Assembly (NCBI RefSeq): GCF_004135385.1
Contig: NZ_CP035493.1
Location: 2,232,001 to 2,296,000 of the forward strand
Reading direction: 5' to 3'
Length of the DNA: 64,000 bases
DNA from: Xylanimonas protaetiae
GTDB taxonomy: Bacteria > Actinomycetota > Actinomycetes > Actinomycetales > Cellulomonadaceae
Shown: in pieces, positions 62,724 through 64,000 of the stretch
How the letters are laid out: every line of letters begins with the position of its first letter
Numbering within the stretch: position 1 is the first letter of the stretch
The notes under the pieces: generated by a model
What the model was told of the DNA's origin: nothing
The model's database searches: none
Seen by the model: only the letters and a program-made list of their open reading frames with translations
Program-made: the position numbers and the translations under genes

Positions 62724-62800
62724 GGGGAAACGGTAAGCCGTCAGGGGGGTCTGAGCAGGGCGAGCGTCACTGTGCGGCCGGTGCGGCCCGGCCGCACGGA

Positions 62801-64000
62801 TCAGCCCAGCGTGACCTCCACCCGCACGGTCGTCCCCGCCGCGACGACGGGCACCGCCGTCGTGCCCGCGGGGAGCGCGACGCCGTCGACGACGACCGAG
62901 CGGACGCCCTTCTGCACGTGCTCGGGGTTGCGCACCGCGATCTCGTACACGGCGCCGCGCCACTCCCGGCGCACCTCGAACCCGTCCCACGCGGCCGGGA
63001 TCGCAGGGTCGATCACGAGGCCGTCGAGCGAGGGCCGGACGCCGAGGATGTACTTGGTGGCCGCCGTGTACATCCAGCCCGACGAACCCGTCAGCCACGG
63101 GTTCTGCGCGAGCCCGAACCGCTCGTGGTCGCGCCCGTAGACGAACTGGACGTAGGCGTACGGCTCCGCCTCGCGCACCTCGACGTTGTCGTTCTGGTGG
63201 TACGGGAGGATCGCGTCGTAGAACGCCATCGCCTCGTCGCCGCGGCCCAGCATGGCCTCGGCGATGATGGGCCACGCGTTGGGGTGGCTGAAGATCGCGG
63301 CGTTCTCCTTGATGCCCGGGTACACCCGGGTGAGGAACCCGACGGTGTCGTCCACCTGGGTGAACGCCGGCCAGCTGAGGTGGTTGCCGTACTCGCTGGC
63401 CAGCAGCTCGTGGACCGCGTCCATCGACTGGATGCCGCGCTCGCGGGTCGTGATGCCGCCGATGACGGGCCACGCCTGGTGCTCGAGGAAGATCTTCCCC
63501 TCGGCGTTGTCGGCCGAGCCGATGAGCACGCCGTCGCGGGTGATGCCGCGCCGCCACCACCGCCCGTCCCACAGCTCCTTGTCGGCCACCGCGGCGAGCC
63601 GGTCCAGCTCCGCCTCGTACCGCGCGACGTGGTCGTGGCGTCCGAGCGGCCCGGCCAGCGAGAGATACGCCCGGATGGCCCACGCGTGCAGGAACGTCAC
63701 GAGCGCGGTCTCGCCGCCGCCCAGGTTGATGCCGTCGTTCCAGTCGGCCCGCAGGCCCAGCGCGACGCCGTTGGCGCCCACCTGCTGCGACGTGAAGTCG
63801 AGCGCCCGCTCGAGGTGCTCCCACACGGTGCCCGTCGAGCCCTCGGCGTAGGTGATCTCCTGGTCGAGGAAGTCGGTCTCGCCCGTCTCCTTGACGTACT
63901 CCGCGATGGTCGGCACGAGCCACAGGTGGTCGTCCGAGCACGTGTCCTCGAGCCCGTGGATCAGGGACGCCCGGTCGGTGCGGGGCACGATCGTCGGCGA
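62801..64000 (-). CDS. GH94 cellobiose/chitobiose phosphorylase, C-terminal part (5' end outside window)
   Basis: About 400 residues, open to the window edge, match the C-terminal two thirds of a GH94 glycoside phosphorylase: GLEDTCSDDHLWLVPTIAEYVKETGETDFLD, the general acid Asp in LGLRADWNDGINLGG, SADNAEGKIFLEHQAWPVIGG, HPNAWPIIAEAMLGRGDEA and AQNPWLTGSSGWMYTAATKYILGVRPSLDGL, then the C-terminal beta domain. These enzymes split cellobiose, cellodextrin or N,N'-diacetylchitobiose with phosphate. Which disaccharide is used cannot be told from this part. Confidence 0.9.
   Translation of the reverse strand, partial: SPTIVPRTDRASLIHGLEDTCSDDHLWLVPTIAEYVKETGETDFLDQEITYAEGSTGTVWEHLERALDFTSQQVGANGVALGLRADWNDGINLGGGETALVTFLHAWAIRAYLSLAGPLGRHDHVARYEAELDRLAAVADKELWDGRWWRRGITRDGVLIGSADNAEGKIFLEHQAWPVIGGITTRERGIQSMDAVHELLASEYGNHLSWPAFTQVDDTVGFLTRVYPGIKENAAIFSHPNAWPIIAEAMLGRGDEAMAFYDAILPYHQNDNVEVREAEPYAYVQFVYGRDHERFGLAQNPWLTGSSGWMYTAATKYILGVRPSLDGLVIDPAIPAAWDGFEVRREWRGAVYEIAVRNPEHVQKGVRSVVVDGVALPAGTTAVPVVAAGTTVRVEVTLG

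Noticed and set aside
1-64000. CRISPR arrays
   Set aside because: No regularly spaced repeats with unique spacers and no cas genes were seen; the tandem repeats found are short and contiguous.

Overview
The window is very GC-rich and carries actinobacterial gene families: LCP cell-wall ligases, a prfB-ftsE-ftsX-M23-smpB-ssrA block, a TadA/B/C pilus operon, and DUF3039 next to a DEAD-box helicase. GTG starts are frequent. The best guess is a Micrococcales actinobacterium of the Cellulomonas/Cellulosimicrobium kind. This rests on gene content and style, not on a database search.

Layout. Positions 1-909 hold the end of a class III nucleotide cyclase gene and the 3' part of an SRAP (YedK/HMCES) gene. 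Positions 910-12175 are a mobile island (island 1) inserted inside that SRAP gene; the 5' part resumes at 12176-12388. Island 1 carries a 1361-residue XRE-HTH / PD-(D/E)XK nuclease / STAND ATPase protein that looks like an anti-phage sensor, two small membrane proteins, its own intact SRAP gene, and a pair of tyrosine recombinases. The larger recombinase is split by an IS1634-like insertion sequence flanked by a perfect 28-bp target duplication. From 12.5 to 19.2 kb come two LCP paralogues, an aminotransferase, and the distal part of a Tad pilus operon (tadG-like, tadE, tadE, pilin-like, tadC, end of tadB).

Positions 19250-36986 are a second island (island 2). It was inserted by a serine integrase inside tadB between identical 8-bp cores. 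It carries the integrase, a TOPRIM-primase/helicase followed by a nested inverted-repeat structure (possible origin), a small serine resolvase with small unknown genes, and a three-gene type III restriction-like system: a zinc-ribbon PD-(D/E)XK protein, a beta-class DNA methyltransferase, and a DEAH helicase with a degenerate nuclease motif. The start of tadB and tadA/cpaF follow at 36979-38859.

From 39 to 46.6 kb is a conserved block for translation termination, division and ribosome rescue: prfB, ftsE with a long tail, ftsX, two tandem coiled-coil M23 hydrolases, smpB and tmRNA. Positions 46.6-64 kb hold a DUF4349 lipoprotein, a CPA2-type antiporter, an amino-sugar uptake operon (ROK regulator, ABC transporter, ROK kinase, nagB), a DUF3039 gene with an apparent frameshift, a DEAD-box helicase, an ABC exporter with a TetR regulator and a perfect palindromic operator, nicotinate phosphoribosyltransferase, and part of a GH94 phosphorylase.

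Both islands sit inside protein-coding genes rather than tRNA genes, and both carry defence-like cargo. Island 1 breaks a DNA-repair gene and brings a replacement in the same operon as its recombinases. Island 2 breaks a pilus gene that precise excision would restore.
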